DNA of 64,000 bases from the NCBI GenBank assembly GCA_012184525.1, contig WOFQ01000017.1:558001-622000 (forward strand), read 5' to 3'. The DNA is from Xenoacremonium recifei (Eukaryota; Ascomycota; Sordariomycetes; Hypocreales; Nectriaceae). A model generated the notes under the pieces. The model did not search any database and was not told the origin of the DNA. It saw only the letters and a list, made by a program, of their open reading frames with translations. Position 1 is the stretch's first letter, and every line of letters starts with the position of its first letter. The translations under genes were made by a program, and so were the position numbers. Of the stretch, positions 48,035-59,137 are shown in pieces.

Positions 48035-50085
48035 CTAGTTTCGAGGCATAGAATAGAGCTCCGACAGAGCTGAGTCTGAGAATATCCAAGCAAAATCGTC
48101 AAAGTTGTCAATATTTGCCTCCAAAGGCCATTGCCCAAAATATGCGTTGTCATTTGCCTCAAATTGAACGGGGTCATGAATATCCATATGCGAATGGGTA
48201 GATAGGGACGGATCAATGGTTCCATCTCTCATTTGGCAAGACTCAAGTCCTTGGACTCGACCTAAGGAGAACTATCAGCCAGGGAAGCTCACCCAGGATG
48301 TGAATAGAAAGACAGTGCTTACCGCCATTCCGTGGATCTACACTTTCGAAGAAGGTACCCATTTGCAACATTCTTCCTAAAAGAGCTGGGTCTCGATCAA
48401 ATATTCCAGTCGATGGGTGCTCTTGACAACATATTCTCCAAAAGGAGTCTAGATGTTGAAGCTATTCATCTCAGCATCCATCCGGATAGTCAGGTAGAAC
48501 TAACACTCACAACCCAGTTAAACAACCGTGTATGCTTTTGTACCCTAACAATGCAATTCCTCATCACTTCGAGCTTTGCAGTAAGACATTGCGTCGACCC
48601 AGGGGGATCCGTGGTCAGGAGCGCATGAAGATGAACAACCGTCGCGACCGTAAGTATCTGGCCCATGGACAAGTTGTGCAAGTCAAAGCCAGCATGGCTC
48701 CAGCAGTACTCAATGATATCAACAACTGCATAAGCATGTCTGTGGCATTGATGCGTATTTTCTGAAACGACATCGGCCTGTGGCATTTTTAGTGAATAAA
48801 AGTGTACCAGCATGCCAACATGGTGATAAAGAAGATGCATGAAAGCAAATTTCCGAAAAGTGTGATCTCGGAGGTGTCTATCTCTGTTCTCCTGGCTGTA
48901 ACTCATGTAATCTGGAATACGGGTTGAATAGCTGTAGAATTGTAACCTGATGTTGTCAAACTTGGCTTGGCCTTGGTTCCCAGTCTCACGATACAGGTTG
49001 CATATAGAGACCAATATCTCTGAAAGATACATGATCTCCCCGCTCAAGCTAACACCTTGCGATGAAGACGAGATAGGCAGACGCCTTTTCAACGCCCAAA
49101 ATTCTTCATCGCCAAGCATCATTGGAACGGGGTCGAAGACCGAAACGTGAGGTGCCAAGCGAAGAGGGACCGACAGGAGCCTATCCATCAAGACTATAGT
49201 ACATGCTAGTCGACGGTTGAGCTCCATTCGTAGAGGGTCAAACTCTGCGCTTTCGTCCGCCAATCGAAGACATCGTAGCATAGTGGTTGCCACACCTAAA
49301 GGCAATCTATCAGTGACGACCCTCAACGTGGCAAACGTAGCTCTATTTACCCAAATAGATATATGACTTCATTGAGCCGCCAAATGTCACATTATATGTG
49401 CTTAAAAGAACGCATGCTTGCGCGTTGACGAGAGAAGGATGATCAAAATTTTGGTGCAGTAGTGTTCGTGCTCGTTCATATAAAATTTGCCCTCGATGCG
49501 ACTGAGGTAGTTCGTCCCGAAATGGGGCCGGTGAGAATCTACGCATCGTTATAGACATTCAACAAACTGATACTGGGTACATCATACCTAATACCAAGCG
49601 CCATAACGGCGTAGAGTATCAAACTTGGGATCTCTCCAATAGCATATTGTCGAAGAAATATTTCCTCGTCGAAAAGAAAATGAACGTCATTAAAATTACG
49701 AAAATAAAGTATAACGAGAGATTGAGTAAGCTCCTGTTCTTGGAGAATGTCCTCTGGACGTCCCTCCCCAATGTCAAGACTCGGCGTGGGATGTGTAAGA
49801 CGATACGTTGGGCGTGATACAGTGCTTGATAAGAATGGGGACCCTTGTAGCGGAATATGGTTGATTTCAGCGGACTCTGCTATCCTCCGTTGTGATTGAG
49901 TCGATGATGTGGGCACGTACGAGCAAGACATGCCCTTCACCGAGCATTGCTCACAGGCAACATCTGGTTTCTGAACGACACATTTGACTTTACGTAATCT
50001 TGCCCATGGTACATAAGTAGATGTCTGATGGTGGCATCCTATGCTTAAAAGCTCACCTGCAGCTTGTGCACGCATTACGGGGCAT
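48035..50085 (-). CDS. Zn2Cys6 fungal transcription factor next to GH3
   Basis: Six exons are 50057-50085, 49588-49998, 49351-49538, 48511-49295, 48323-48461 and 48035-48261, in phase, giving 592 residues. The zinc cluster opens at the very N-terminus (MPRNACTSCR) and is completed after intron 1 as LRKVKC...CEQC...SVKGMSC. A fungal-specific domain follows (FNDVHFLFDEEIFL, VMALGIRFSPAPF, GVATTMLRCLRLADES), then EHPSTGIFDRDPALLGRML and DPRNGGRVQGLE near the C-terminus. The N-terminus has no residues before the cluster, which is unusual but not unique. It is tail-to-tail with the GH3 gene, so it may be the local regulator of the glycoside block. Confidence 0.82.
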
Positions 50086-50357
50086 TTTGCCGGGTTGTAG
50101 TTTTCGACAAGTGAGGAGACAGAACGAAGTGGGTTGGAGGCTAGAAAGGAGAACCGGACGTCCTATACTTTTATACTCCACAAGACTGTACCCGTCAGGT
50201 CACATGAACGCCAAATTGCTGAACGAGCGGAATGACACTAGCGTTATCGTCAGGGCTACGGTATACCGCTTGCTTGTTATTCGTGAATACTGCAGGCGTA
50301 GCATAGCTTTTGGGAAATTTTGGATTTTCAAATTCTCGGAAAGCTATCTTTGGGCGC

Positions 50358-51513
50358 CTAAGTAATGGTATATCCTCCATCCACGCGGAGGTCTGCTCCC
50401 GTCATGTACGAAGACGCATCAGAAAGCAAGAACGTGACGGGACCCATCAAGTCCTCTGGCTGACCCATTTTGCCCTGCGGGATAAGGGATTCCCAGGTCT
50501 TCTTCAGATCGGGGTTGTCGTTCAATATCTTCTGAGTCCTGCTTGATTTCAGTAAAAGTCTCATTTAGTGTTATCATGACGATCACATACAAGGCAGTGA
50601 GCATGTAACCCGGTGAAATGCAGTTGACCCGAATGCCGGCATGAGCCCATTCGACAGCCAGTGATGCAGCAAGGTGTCGAACGGCAGCCTTTGCAGCGTT
50701 GTACGGCCTGAACTCGTTCGTCAGCATTCTGCGCGACGCAATGCGTTGGGCACTCAAGGTAGTAGCCAGGCTTACGCTTGCGGTTGGGGAACATTGACGA
50801 TTGCCCCAGACATGCTGCCAATGAAGACAATGCTGCCCTTTGATTCGCGCTCCATGAGATGCTTCGCAACTCCCACAGCAAATAGATAGGTGCCATCGAC
50901 GTTAACACCCCATAGCTTGCGCATGCGGTCGATGGGGTAGTGGATAGCATCAAAATTCTCAGTGAATCCAGCCGACGTAACCAATCCATCAATCTTCCCA
51001 TGCACGCTGAGAATTTCCTTGATGCATGCCTGCACAGATTCCTCATTCGACACGTCTGCGTAGTGACTCGTGACTCGAGGGATTCTGGGCGCTGATTAGG
51101 AGCCGCCATGTACAGGAGCAGGTGGGGGAAACTTGCGTCTCGGCATTGGGGTTCTCCCTTCGGAAGGCATCCATCAAATGGCCAACCTGAGATTGTGCCT
51201 CATCCTCTGCGAACGAGTCAGCAAAGCGACAATTCCTCCACGTGAGTTACTTGCTGTTCAAGTCTACGATGGCGAGACTGGCTCCGGAGTAGACAACGCC
51301 CTGGCCCATCACCAGGCCAAGACCTCGTGCACCTCCCGTGATGATAATGACCTTGCCCTCCAAAGACAGAGAAGCCAATGTCGGCTTGGAAAACTGCCCT
51401 CCCTGTCCAATCACGGGCTTGCTGGCCGGTAGCTCATTCGGCTGTGGATACTCGACTCGCACGGCCGCATCCGTGCGAGAATAGGACCTCTTCGGTGGCT
51501 GGCCGGGAGGCAT
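50358..51513 (-). CDS. SDR, mannitol/sorbose dehydrogenase-like, with two GC-AG introns
   Basis: This NADP-dependent polyol/ketose oxidoreductase by similarity has exons 51255-51513, 51137-51206, 50776-51084, 50591-50707 and 50358-50538, giving 311 residues. Introns 1 and 2 both start GCAAGT instead of GT (AACA|GCAAGT and GAGAC|GCAAGT). Only these donors give VDLNKDEAQSQVGHLMDAF and ENPNAETIPRVTSHYADVS. Cofactor motif: TGGARGLG. Catalytic Ser is in IGSMSGA, and Tyr-x3-Lys in PYNAAKA, completed across intron 3. The C-terminus ASSYMTGADLRVDGGYTIT is standard. An N-terminal extension of about 50 residues precedes the Rossmann fold. It lies beside the glycoside block and is divergent from a methyltransferase. 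Confidence 0.88.
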
Positions 51514-52349
51514 CGTGGAATTTCGGAATGCTACACCACTAGTGAGATTCCAAGTTTGCAACTGGTGAGTTTAGCAAGCTCCGGCGACCAAGGACACAGC
51601 TGGAGCTTTTATCTCTTGCTGATCATCATCCTTGGTCACGGGATGGCCGCTTTGACCACGTATCCATTCCAAAAGACCGGACCGCAATGATCTGACGTAG
51701 AAAAGGTGGGAGAGCTGGACAGATCGTGGCGCGGATTGGCGTCAATTCGCCCGCTCATTCTCCACACGAGTCCATTCTCCGTAACATGACAGCCGATCAT
51801 GACTGTTAGCGGTGTGTGAGGTGAGAACATAAGCTCAGTGAGACGATTGCTTTTGCTCCCTTTCTCGGTGTGCTCGCTCCCTTGTCTATGTGTTCCAGAC
51901 AGACCAACGAGACCACATTCAGACCAGCCTGGTGTAAGCCAGCGCTTCAAGATAGTTGCTGAGAAACTCGGATCCTAGCTCCTGCAAGAGCGAAGCCCCG
52001 ATTTTAACGTGTCCATAATATCCCTCATCAACAGAGACCGACATGCACCTGTCCTCCCTTGTTGCCTGCTGGCCCGTCTGCGTTGCCAATCCCTCGTTCT
52101 CCTTATCTTGATGTAGACGCGACAGAGAGTCTGTTTTTTTTTCCCCGTGTCAGTGGCGTAAAGCGAAACTGGCCGCTGCAAGCGCAGTGCGTGCGGGGTA
52201 GGAATTAGTAATGAGCTGAGCTTGAAGCATCCCAATTTGCTTCCGTCTGCAAATACCTCACGCCTCCAACCCTAGCCGCAACGTACCCTTTCGCTATTGC
52301 AGAAATCTTAGTGATTATCCGGGTTCTCAAACATTTTGCAGTACTCGAA
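51514..52349. promoter_or_regulatory. Divergent intergenic region, SDR / methyltransferase
   Basis: About 840 bp between head-to-head starts. There are only short unsupported ORFs and no repeat. It should contain both promoters. Confidence 0.45.
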
Positions 52350-53087
52350 ATGCCAAACAATGACCGCTTCAATGCCGAGGCAGCCGCTTGGGACAAAAAT
52401 CCCTTTGTGCATGCCATGAGTCTCGAAGCGTGGAAGGCCATAAAGAAGTATACGCATCCCTTATTCGACAACGACATCCGCCCTGATGTCCTGGAGGTTG
52501 GCTGCGGGACTGGACTTTTAAGCCTGGAAATTGCACCCTCCGCAAACCGCCTTATCGCAATCGACGCCGCAGAGGGCATGATTGAAGTCCTCTCTTCGAA
52601 GTTAACGCAGCCGGGTATGCCCAAAAATATTGTGCCCCTGGCCATCTTACTCGAAGATCCCGAAGACAAGAGGCTTCCGGCGGCGGAAAACGTTGAGGAT
52701 GGTACGAGAGCCAGATATGACCTGATTGTATCCCACCTCGTTCTGCATCATATCTCCGATCATAAGCCAGTCCTGAAGACGATGCTAGGGTGTCTCAGGA
52801 GAGGCGGCATGGTTGCACTTACAGATTTTGAAGACTTCGGGCCTGAAGCGAGAAAGTTCCATCCCGAGTCAAAAATGGAAGGCGTTGAGCACCACGGCAT
52901 CCCCGCAGAAGAGATGGCTAATATGATGCGAGAGGTTGGGTTCGAGGAAGTCAGTGTCAGAGTAGCGTGGGAGCATTCAAAGCTTGTAGAGAAGTATCCT
53001 GGAGAGTTCAAAAAATCCGAACCGGCCAAGGGGGAGGGTGAGCTTATGAAGTTCACCTACCTGATTTGCCTCGGGCGGAAGCCGTAA
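52350..53087 (+). CDS. Class I SAM-dependent methyltransferase
   Basis: This single-exon gene of 245 residues transfers a methyl group from S-adenosylmethionine. Motif I is VLEVGCGTGLLSLE (about residues 47-60), followed by IAIDAAEGMIEVL (motif II region) and YDLIVSHLVLHHISD (motif III). It is of the UbiE/Methyltransf_11-12 type seen in small-molecule methylation. The ATG at 52350 precedes NNDRFNAEAAAWD, the usual start of this family; upstream in-frame sequence has no ATG. It is divergent from the polyol SDR. The acceptor is unknown. Confidence 0.88.
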   Translation: MPNNDRFNAEAAAWDKNPFVHAMSLEAWKAIKKYTHPLFDNDIRPDVLEVGCGTGLLSLEIAPSANRLIAIDAAEGMIEVLSSKLTQPGMPKNIVPLAILLEDPEDKRLPAAENVEDGTRARYDLIVSHLVLHHISDHKPVLKTMLGCLRRGGMVALTDFEDFGPEARKFHPESKMEGVEHHGIPAEEMANMMREVGFEEVSVRVAWEHSKLVEKYPGEFKKSEPAKGEGELMKFTYLICLGRKP

Positions 53088-53541
53088 ATATCTTACATTC
53101 CGGGTATAGATTTGGTTCCCGCTCAGGCATAAGCAGGACTTACCATTTATATCTTGTTCGCACCTGACTCTGAGTTAATGAGCAATTGCTCTCGGAAGTT
53201 CGAGTTCTGGCCTTGGAGTGCGGGTCTCATCTTGGACGTTTAAGCAGGTAATCAGTAGCGAGTCTGATAATTTGCATATGCGCGCTTAAGCTCTGATAAT
53301 ATCTTGTTGCATATGTGAATCTCTGCAGTGGTTTGGCACCACGGCTGTCCATGTTTTGCATTACATGTTTTGTTTTAATAAGGCAGCTTGTTCCCAGCGA
53401 CTGACTGCTGGTTTCATATTGAGTGGCCAAATCAGTCTTGGAGGTCATAAGACTAGTGAATTATATTCCGTCTTCGTCATTTATTACAAGATAAACTCCT
53501 TCCTAATATTTTTCCAATTCCGTTTTCAAGACTGTCTCGTT
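53088..53541. other. Convergent spacer, no gene seen
   Basis: About 450 bp between the methyltransferase and transporter stops. It is AT-rich; presumed 3' UTRs. Confidence 0.5.
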
Positions 53542-55072
53542 CTACACTTTTGCTAACCACTTCCAGCCTCCTTTGGCAATTCTACAAGCTACTAGAAAGC
53601 AGGTTCCGAGAGCTAGACAAGTCCCGGCAAATACTCCGGCATAAGTGTATTCGCCTCCATCTTTGTTGATGATTATTCCGGCTACTGGTGGGCCTGTAAG
53701 GGTAGCAAAGGCTACAAGAGAGTAGACCATTCCCATGCGAGTTCCAGCCTTTCTCAAGTCGGTTGTCATAGATGAAAGACCCGCGGGAAAGAGGCCTTGG
53801 ACTGTGGCCCCAAATATTCCTTCACAACGACTATAGTCAGCTTCCAGAAATCTTGGCAATCACTTGAAAAGATTCAAACGTACCATAAATCACTGCGAAG
53901 ACGTAAAGCCCTGCCGCGGTTTCTATAGAACTCCAACAGTACAAAAGTATTATGCAAATAAATGAAGCGGGGGCAATAACATTGACAGGCCCAAGATATT
54001 TATCGGCAAGAAACCCCGGTAGAACACGACCAATAGCTCCAACGCCGTTCATGATCATAAGCAAATCTACCGAAGAGGCGTATGTGAAACCTAATTTGTT
54101 CCTGCTGAAAGCTCCAATACTAAGATTGGGCGTTAGTAGGGATCCTGAGGTCTAGAATGGGGTCGCAAATACTGACTAGTAAAACGCAATGTAGGCACCT
54201 GCGAAGTTCTGCGAAACGTTAGAAAGAATGCTGTCGATTTCCGATGGGGGACTTACGAAAAAGCTCCCAATAGCGTACAGCGTATATGGAAGCTCTTTAA
54301 AGGCCGAGATGTCCAACAATGAACCCCCTGTTCTAGGTGGGAGTCGGGACTTGAGAAAGCAGTTTGCTAGAGCAAGAGTAGCGAACTGGACAAGTCCCAT
54401 AGCTCTCATCGTCCAGCCAAACCCAACTTGAGGAAGCAATTGGCGAACCATAGCGGGATAAATGATCCCACCAGTTGCTGAGCCGCTAATGGCAATGCCA
54501 ATGGCCAAATTTCGTTTTCGCAGAAAGTAAGTAGAGAGGACGGCCATGACGGGGCAGAACAACCCGCCCATACCGAACCCTATACATATCCCTTGGGATA
54601 GTAATAGCTGCCAATAGGTAGTGGAAAGGGAGGCCATAAAGCTTCCGAGCACGACGAGCAAGGAGCCAGTGAAAAAAACAGGCCGGAAATACCCTGCGTC
54701 GGTCAGCCTGCCAGTGACAGTGCCAACGAGGAACAAGAGAAAGATCTGCGCTGATCCAATCCAACTAATGACGGATTCGTAGTTTGATGGTAAGGACGAA
54801 GTGTAGTAGGTCTGGAAGATTCCGAAGGAGTTGATTGTGCCCCAAGTATTTATGATAGCAAGATGGGCCATGATGGCCTGCGTCCAAGCTAAACAGCCCC
54901 CATCGAGGGGCAGAGAGATGACTTTGGATATTGAAGGGCCCAAGTCTGTAGAGCTACGGTTCGATGGTGTTTCGTCGTCCGTTGATATCCTCTGGTGACT
55001 GGTATCTAGATCCGTCTCTTGGATCTTGGCTGTCATACATGCCCCGTCGGCGCTGTCCTTTTCGACGTCCAT
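53542..55072 (-). CDS. MFS monocarboxylate-type transporter
   Basis: This 12-TM transporter of the fungal MCT-like (riboflavin/monocarboxylate) group has exons 54257-55072, 54177-54208, 53884-54119 and 53542-53840, giving about 460 residues. A polar acidic N-tail of about 70 residues is followed by DGGCLAWTQAIMAHLAIINTWG (TM1), YYTSSLPSN, SLLVVLGSFMASLS, GICIGFGMGG and GSATGGIIYPAMVRQLLPQVGFGW, all family blocks. The exon of only 32 bases (NFAGAYIAFY) is supported by phase on both sides. The last junction is less sure: acceptor 53840 gives a 43-bp intron and reads IYADYSRCEGIFGATVQGLFPAG. Substrate is unknown. Nothing nearby suggests a pathway. Confidence 0.82.
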
Positions 55073-56853
55073 GGCGTGGGATATGGACACGCTAAAATTT
55101 GAAAGCTCAATTGCTGACTCGGGATTTGTGTAGGAGAAAGTGAGCAGGATACAGAAAGAACAAGACAATAAAAACTACCTCGTTATAGAGCCTGTGACAA
55201 GAGAGTTATCACTGGACTCACAGCGACAGCAACTACCTATAAGGAAGATGGCATCGTCGGCATTGCGACCGACGATAGCCGTGAATAAACTGTCTGAACC
55301 CGAAAAGCCTGCTCTTCTCCTGATCCACTGGTGCAAAGGCATCAAAGATAGGGCTGATAGACGTAAATTGTAAGTCCCGAGACCAAGAACGTGGATCAGT
55401 AAGTGAGGGTGGAACTCCAATTCCTGGACTTGAGTCGCCTTAGTGCGGCTGTAGTGGCCCAAAGCTCCGGTTTTCTCGGACGCGTTTGTTTCTCCTTCGG
55501 TGCGGCGGGGATTAAAAGTAGACTCCGAAGTCTGGAAAGTCACAGAGTAGAGAGTAAATTACCCTGCCTTTGTTCCGATATAACAATGAGGCTTCGAACA
55601 TGGTTTCGGTACCAGACTTGAAAAGGGGGCGGCGACTTCCAGCCAACGCGGGAGCCCGGGAAATTTACAGGTTTTCGGGCCAACTCGGACTGTCTCAATC
55701 TCAATGAAAGCTTTCACCTCCAACTTTAACAACGACACTGACAAGTGACTGTTGCAGCCGCGTTGACATCAAAAAATAATTCTACGATACTGGTTGATTA
55801 TTGTAGTAAAGCCCTCGTCATTATTTGAACCATTTAAAAGGAAGTTAAAGAGAACATGAGCCCGCATCCAGCTTCGTCCTGACGGGCATTCAAAAATAAA
55901 ATAGAATGAAGAGTGCATAAAATAGACACGAGAAATAGGAAGGAAAATGAGCAGGAAGGGAGATGGAGGCAAAGGGAGAATCAGCTACTAGTAGTAGAAG
56001 TTCACTCCGGGAGCTCAACTCAGAATCTCGAAGCTGACAATTGATGCTGGGCGTACGGAGTACAGGGTAATGGCAAGTCCCACCACGTTGAACATGCACA
56101 AATCTATGAACAAATTAATGCAAGCGGTGCACGATGGGGCGCTACCGAGGGTACTTCCGACGCGGTCTGATTGATCTGTGCGGAATTTAAGAACGCTCAC
56201 TTGCAAGACCTGAGCATGGACCGATTACCTATCTTATCTGAGCTATCTTATCTGATAGCTTGGCCGCTCCTCTTGCCCAGTATCCGACATTTTCAGCCAC
56301 AGCTCTTGTGTGTTTCTTTCTTTTCATAGACTCACTTCGATGTCTTGGAGAGACTATCGCAGGTGGACATACCGCTGCATTTCGCAGTGTATTTCTAGCC
56401 ACCACGCATGTTTTCTGATTTAAGCAAATGCCCCTCGCTGATAGTAAAGACCGAGCTCAATTTTCCGTTAGCATCTTTACGCAAAACTCATGAACTTTTC
56501 CACTTTGTCCAACCATACGTCGATGAGACTATTAGGGAGCTTTTTCCAGCTCGCAACCCAACCCGATCTTGGGCATCGAGAAAGCAAGGGCGCTTAAAAA
56601 ACTTGTTTTGTATGCAATATGGAGCTTGACTCACTTTTCTTGAATATCGCTGTCGTTTGATACGATGGAAGCAAGGCGCATCGGAACACGGCACATCACG
56701 TGGAGTCTACCCCGCGTTGTTTGTTGTCTTTATCTCACATTCACAAAGTCCTCTCCCTCGTAGCTATCCTTCCTTTCCAAACCTACATTTACGGATATCC
56801 ATCGTCCATCATCCTCAAGAAGCTCTTTGCCCTATTGCGAATGCTGTTGTCTC
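55073..56853. other. Long divergent intergenic region
   Basis: About 1.8 kb with a copy of TACGGAGTA at 56054-56062. Between 55890 and 56000 is a purine-rich plus-strand tract. Only short ORFs without motifs are present. It contains the promoter of the transporter on the left and of the proton channel on the right. Confidence 0.5.
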
Positions 56854-57639
56854 ATGGATTATGCACACAGCACGCAGAGTGAGGCTCAACCTCTCCTGCG
56901 CCGTCGAAAGAATTCGAAGCTCTCATCCCTGAATCTTCAACATTGGTATTCGCGTCCATTCGAAGGCGAGACATGGACAGCTGCCAATACGCGAGAGAAG
57001 ATTGCGCGCTTTTTATCCTCTAAAGCGGGCCATTATTCTGTTCTCACCTTAGTCTGTCTTGATGTTCTCAGCATGATTGCCGGTGAGAAGCACACCGTTT
57101 CGTAAATCCAAATAGCCAGGAATCCTCTAATCCGCGATCAGATTTTATTCTCAGTCTTTTCAAATGCGAGCAAGGGAAAGCTGGCCCCGACTGGGACCTT
57201 GCTCTGGAGATTCTTGGCTCCATTAGCTTGGTATTTTCGTGCCTCTTCATGGCTGAATTAATCGCTTCCGTCTGGGTTTTCGGCTGGAGGTTCGTCCAAC
57301 CCTTATTTAAAAAATCTGGCAGATACTCATTCGTACAGTTACTTCAAATCTTGGTTCCACTGCTTTGATGCATTCATTGTCATAGCTGGATTCATCACTG
57401 ATGTCATTTTGCATGGCATCATTGAAGAGGTTGCTTCCTTGATAGTCGTTCTACGCCTTTGGCGAGTCACGAAAATTATTGAAGAACTCAGCTTGGGAGC
57501 CCAGGAACAGAGTGAGAGTCTGCAGGCCAAGATCGAAGAGCTTACCAACGACAACATATCATTGAAGGAAGAGGTCATGCACCTCAAACAGAGTCTTCAG
57601 CAGACGGGTATCAATAATCAAAGTCACAACATAACCTAA
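56854..57639 (+). CDS. Voltage-gated proton channel, Hv1-like
   Basis: This is a voltage-sensor-only channel that extrudes protons at the plasma membrane. Exons are 56854-57082, 57142-57289 and 57339-57639, giving 225 residues. Four TM segments: S1 SVLTLVCLDVLSMIADFIL with the selectivity Asp (about D70, human D112); S2 SLVFSCLFMAELI with Phe/Glu three apart (about F112, E115; human F150/E153); S3 CFDAFIVIAGFITDV (about D136; human D174); and S4 VVLRLWRVTKII with charges three apart (about R165, R168, K171; human has Arg in all three). A C-terminal coiled coil (EQSESLQAKIEELTNDN...LKQSLQQ, about 182-217) would dimerise it. S1 Asp and S4 are each intact only with the splices given. It stands alone. 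Confidence 0.88.
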
Positions 57640-59137
57640 GCAGAAAACCGAATCAATGAGAAGCAAACCTATGTCTTCATCAACTCAGTTGCTGTGGTTG
57701 CAGTTTTTTTACCTCTAGACGAGATTTACTCTAGACTTCAAATAGTAGTGTGATACAAATTTGAAAATTCCTCGGAATGCTCTTCCACGCCACTCGAGGT
57801 CTCCAAGAGCTTAAATCTTGACCTATGTAGGACATTATAAAGAGAAACGGCCGAATAGGCAAGTATAACTCACTTTCAGCTCACAGCCTCGCTGATAAGC
57901 AGTAGGCGCAAGATTCGTCTGCACGTCTTGCATCTTGAAATAAAAAGCGGTTATGGTCGAGTGCCAGATCGTCTTGGATGACCAGCCCCATGGTGTGGGT
58001 TTGATAAGTGTCTCCGGGGTTGCTTGCTTACTTTTACAGCTAGATCATATGTTTACAGCCGAGTGGCTACTTGCCATGGCATGGATCTCGTTATCCTGCA
58101 TTTCGGAATCCAGACTGAGTAGGAGGTAGCCATTTGATGGTCCCGTGAACACCAAAGACACCACTACCTGAGTCATCGGTGACTTTGAGGACGGTGGAAA
58201 GGTATACGGCACATGATGATCTCGGGAAGCCGTACCAATCTGAATCCCTCCTCTTGAAATCCTCGTTATTCATCTATTTATTTTCCCAGTCCATCCCGTT
58301 CGTTTCCAATAATACTGACGTAATCCCGTACCAGCGTGGTAAGTATTTTGGCCATGTCCACCTTGGCAATATTGTTTCCAAGGCAAGCATTGTATTAGTT
58401 CCGAATTAGATATCTCTTGTCCACAGTCCGGAAGCAGAGACAAAAGTAAAAAGAGACACATGGGTAAAGTAAATCCTCACTTTCTCGATAATTCCCTCGT
58501 CGAGCTAACGGCTCGGACGAAAGTCACGGGCGTCAGGGCCCCAAGACGTCTTTACCAGAAGCCTGTGACGCTCTGCCTCAAAAGTTGATCAGCCTCTGGT
58601 GTCTAATCTTCAAAAAAGTTACGGACAGATAGATTTAGGACATTATATCTCTTTGAACACTAATAATCATTTCATCCCGGTGTCAAAGTAGCTATTATAA
58701 ATTGGACTTGTTTTTCTAGGCTGGGCCCGGACGAGCATGGGCAAAAAGCAAAATCTTGTCCCTGGACCGTCCGCCTTCCTTTTCGCAGCGACGGGTCGAG
58801 CCATGGCGCCTTCTAGTGGGAAATCTTCGTGTGTCGTGAGGGAATGCTAAGACGGAGACGAGGGCAATGATGACGTAGTATATGATGGAACGCAAGCATG
58901 TGTGAGTGCTATTAGTGATTATAAATAACCGTTAGAAACGATTCTGCACAATTTCATCACTTAGTCGATGTGACACTGTCCGCTGACTTTTTATGATACA
59001 ATTAGTTAATGGAACCTCTGCAGGATCCCAGTAGTGACGTCAGCTGAATTCATTGGCAAGCTGACACAAAAAAGTTGGCGTAAGCGTAACTGACTTCGCC
59101 TGGAAAAGCGTGGCTTCAAATCTCACCCACATACACC
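57640..59137. other. Long intergenic region, no gene seen
   Basis: About 1.5 kb. Short ORFs on both strands show no recognisable domain. No repeat or RNA gene is evident. It is presumed to hold the proton-channel 3' UTR and the promoter of the SUKH gene. Confidence 0.5.

Noticed and set aside
55890..56206. Short minus-strand ORFs in the long gap before the proton channel
   Set aside because: Low-complexity translations with no domain and no splice partners.
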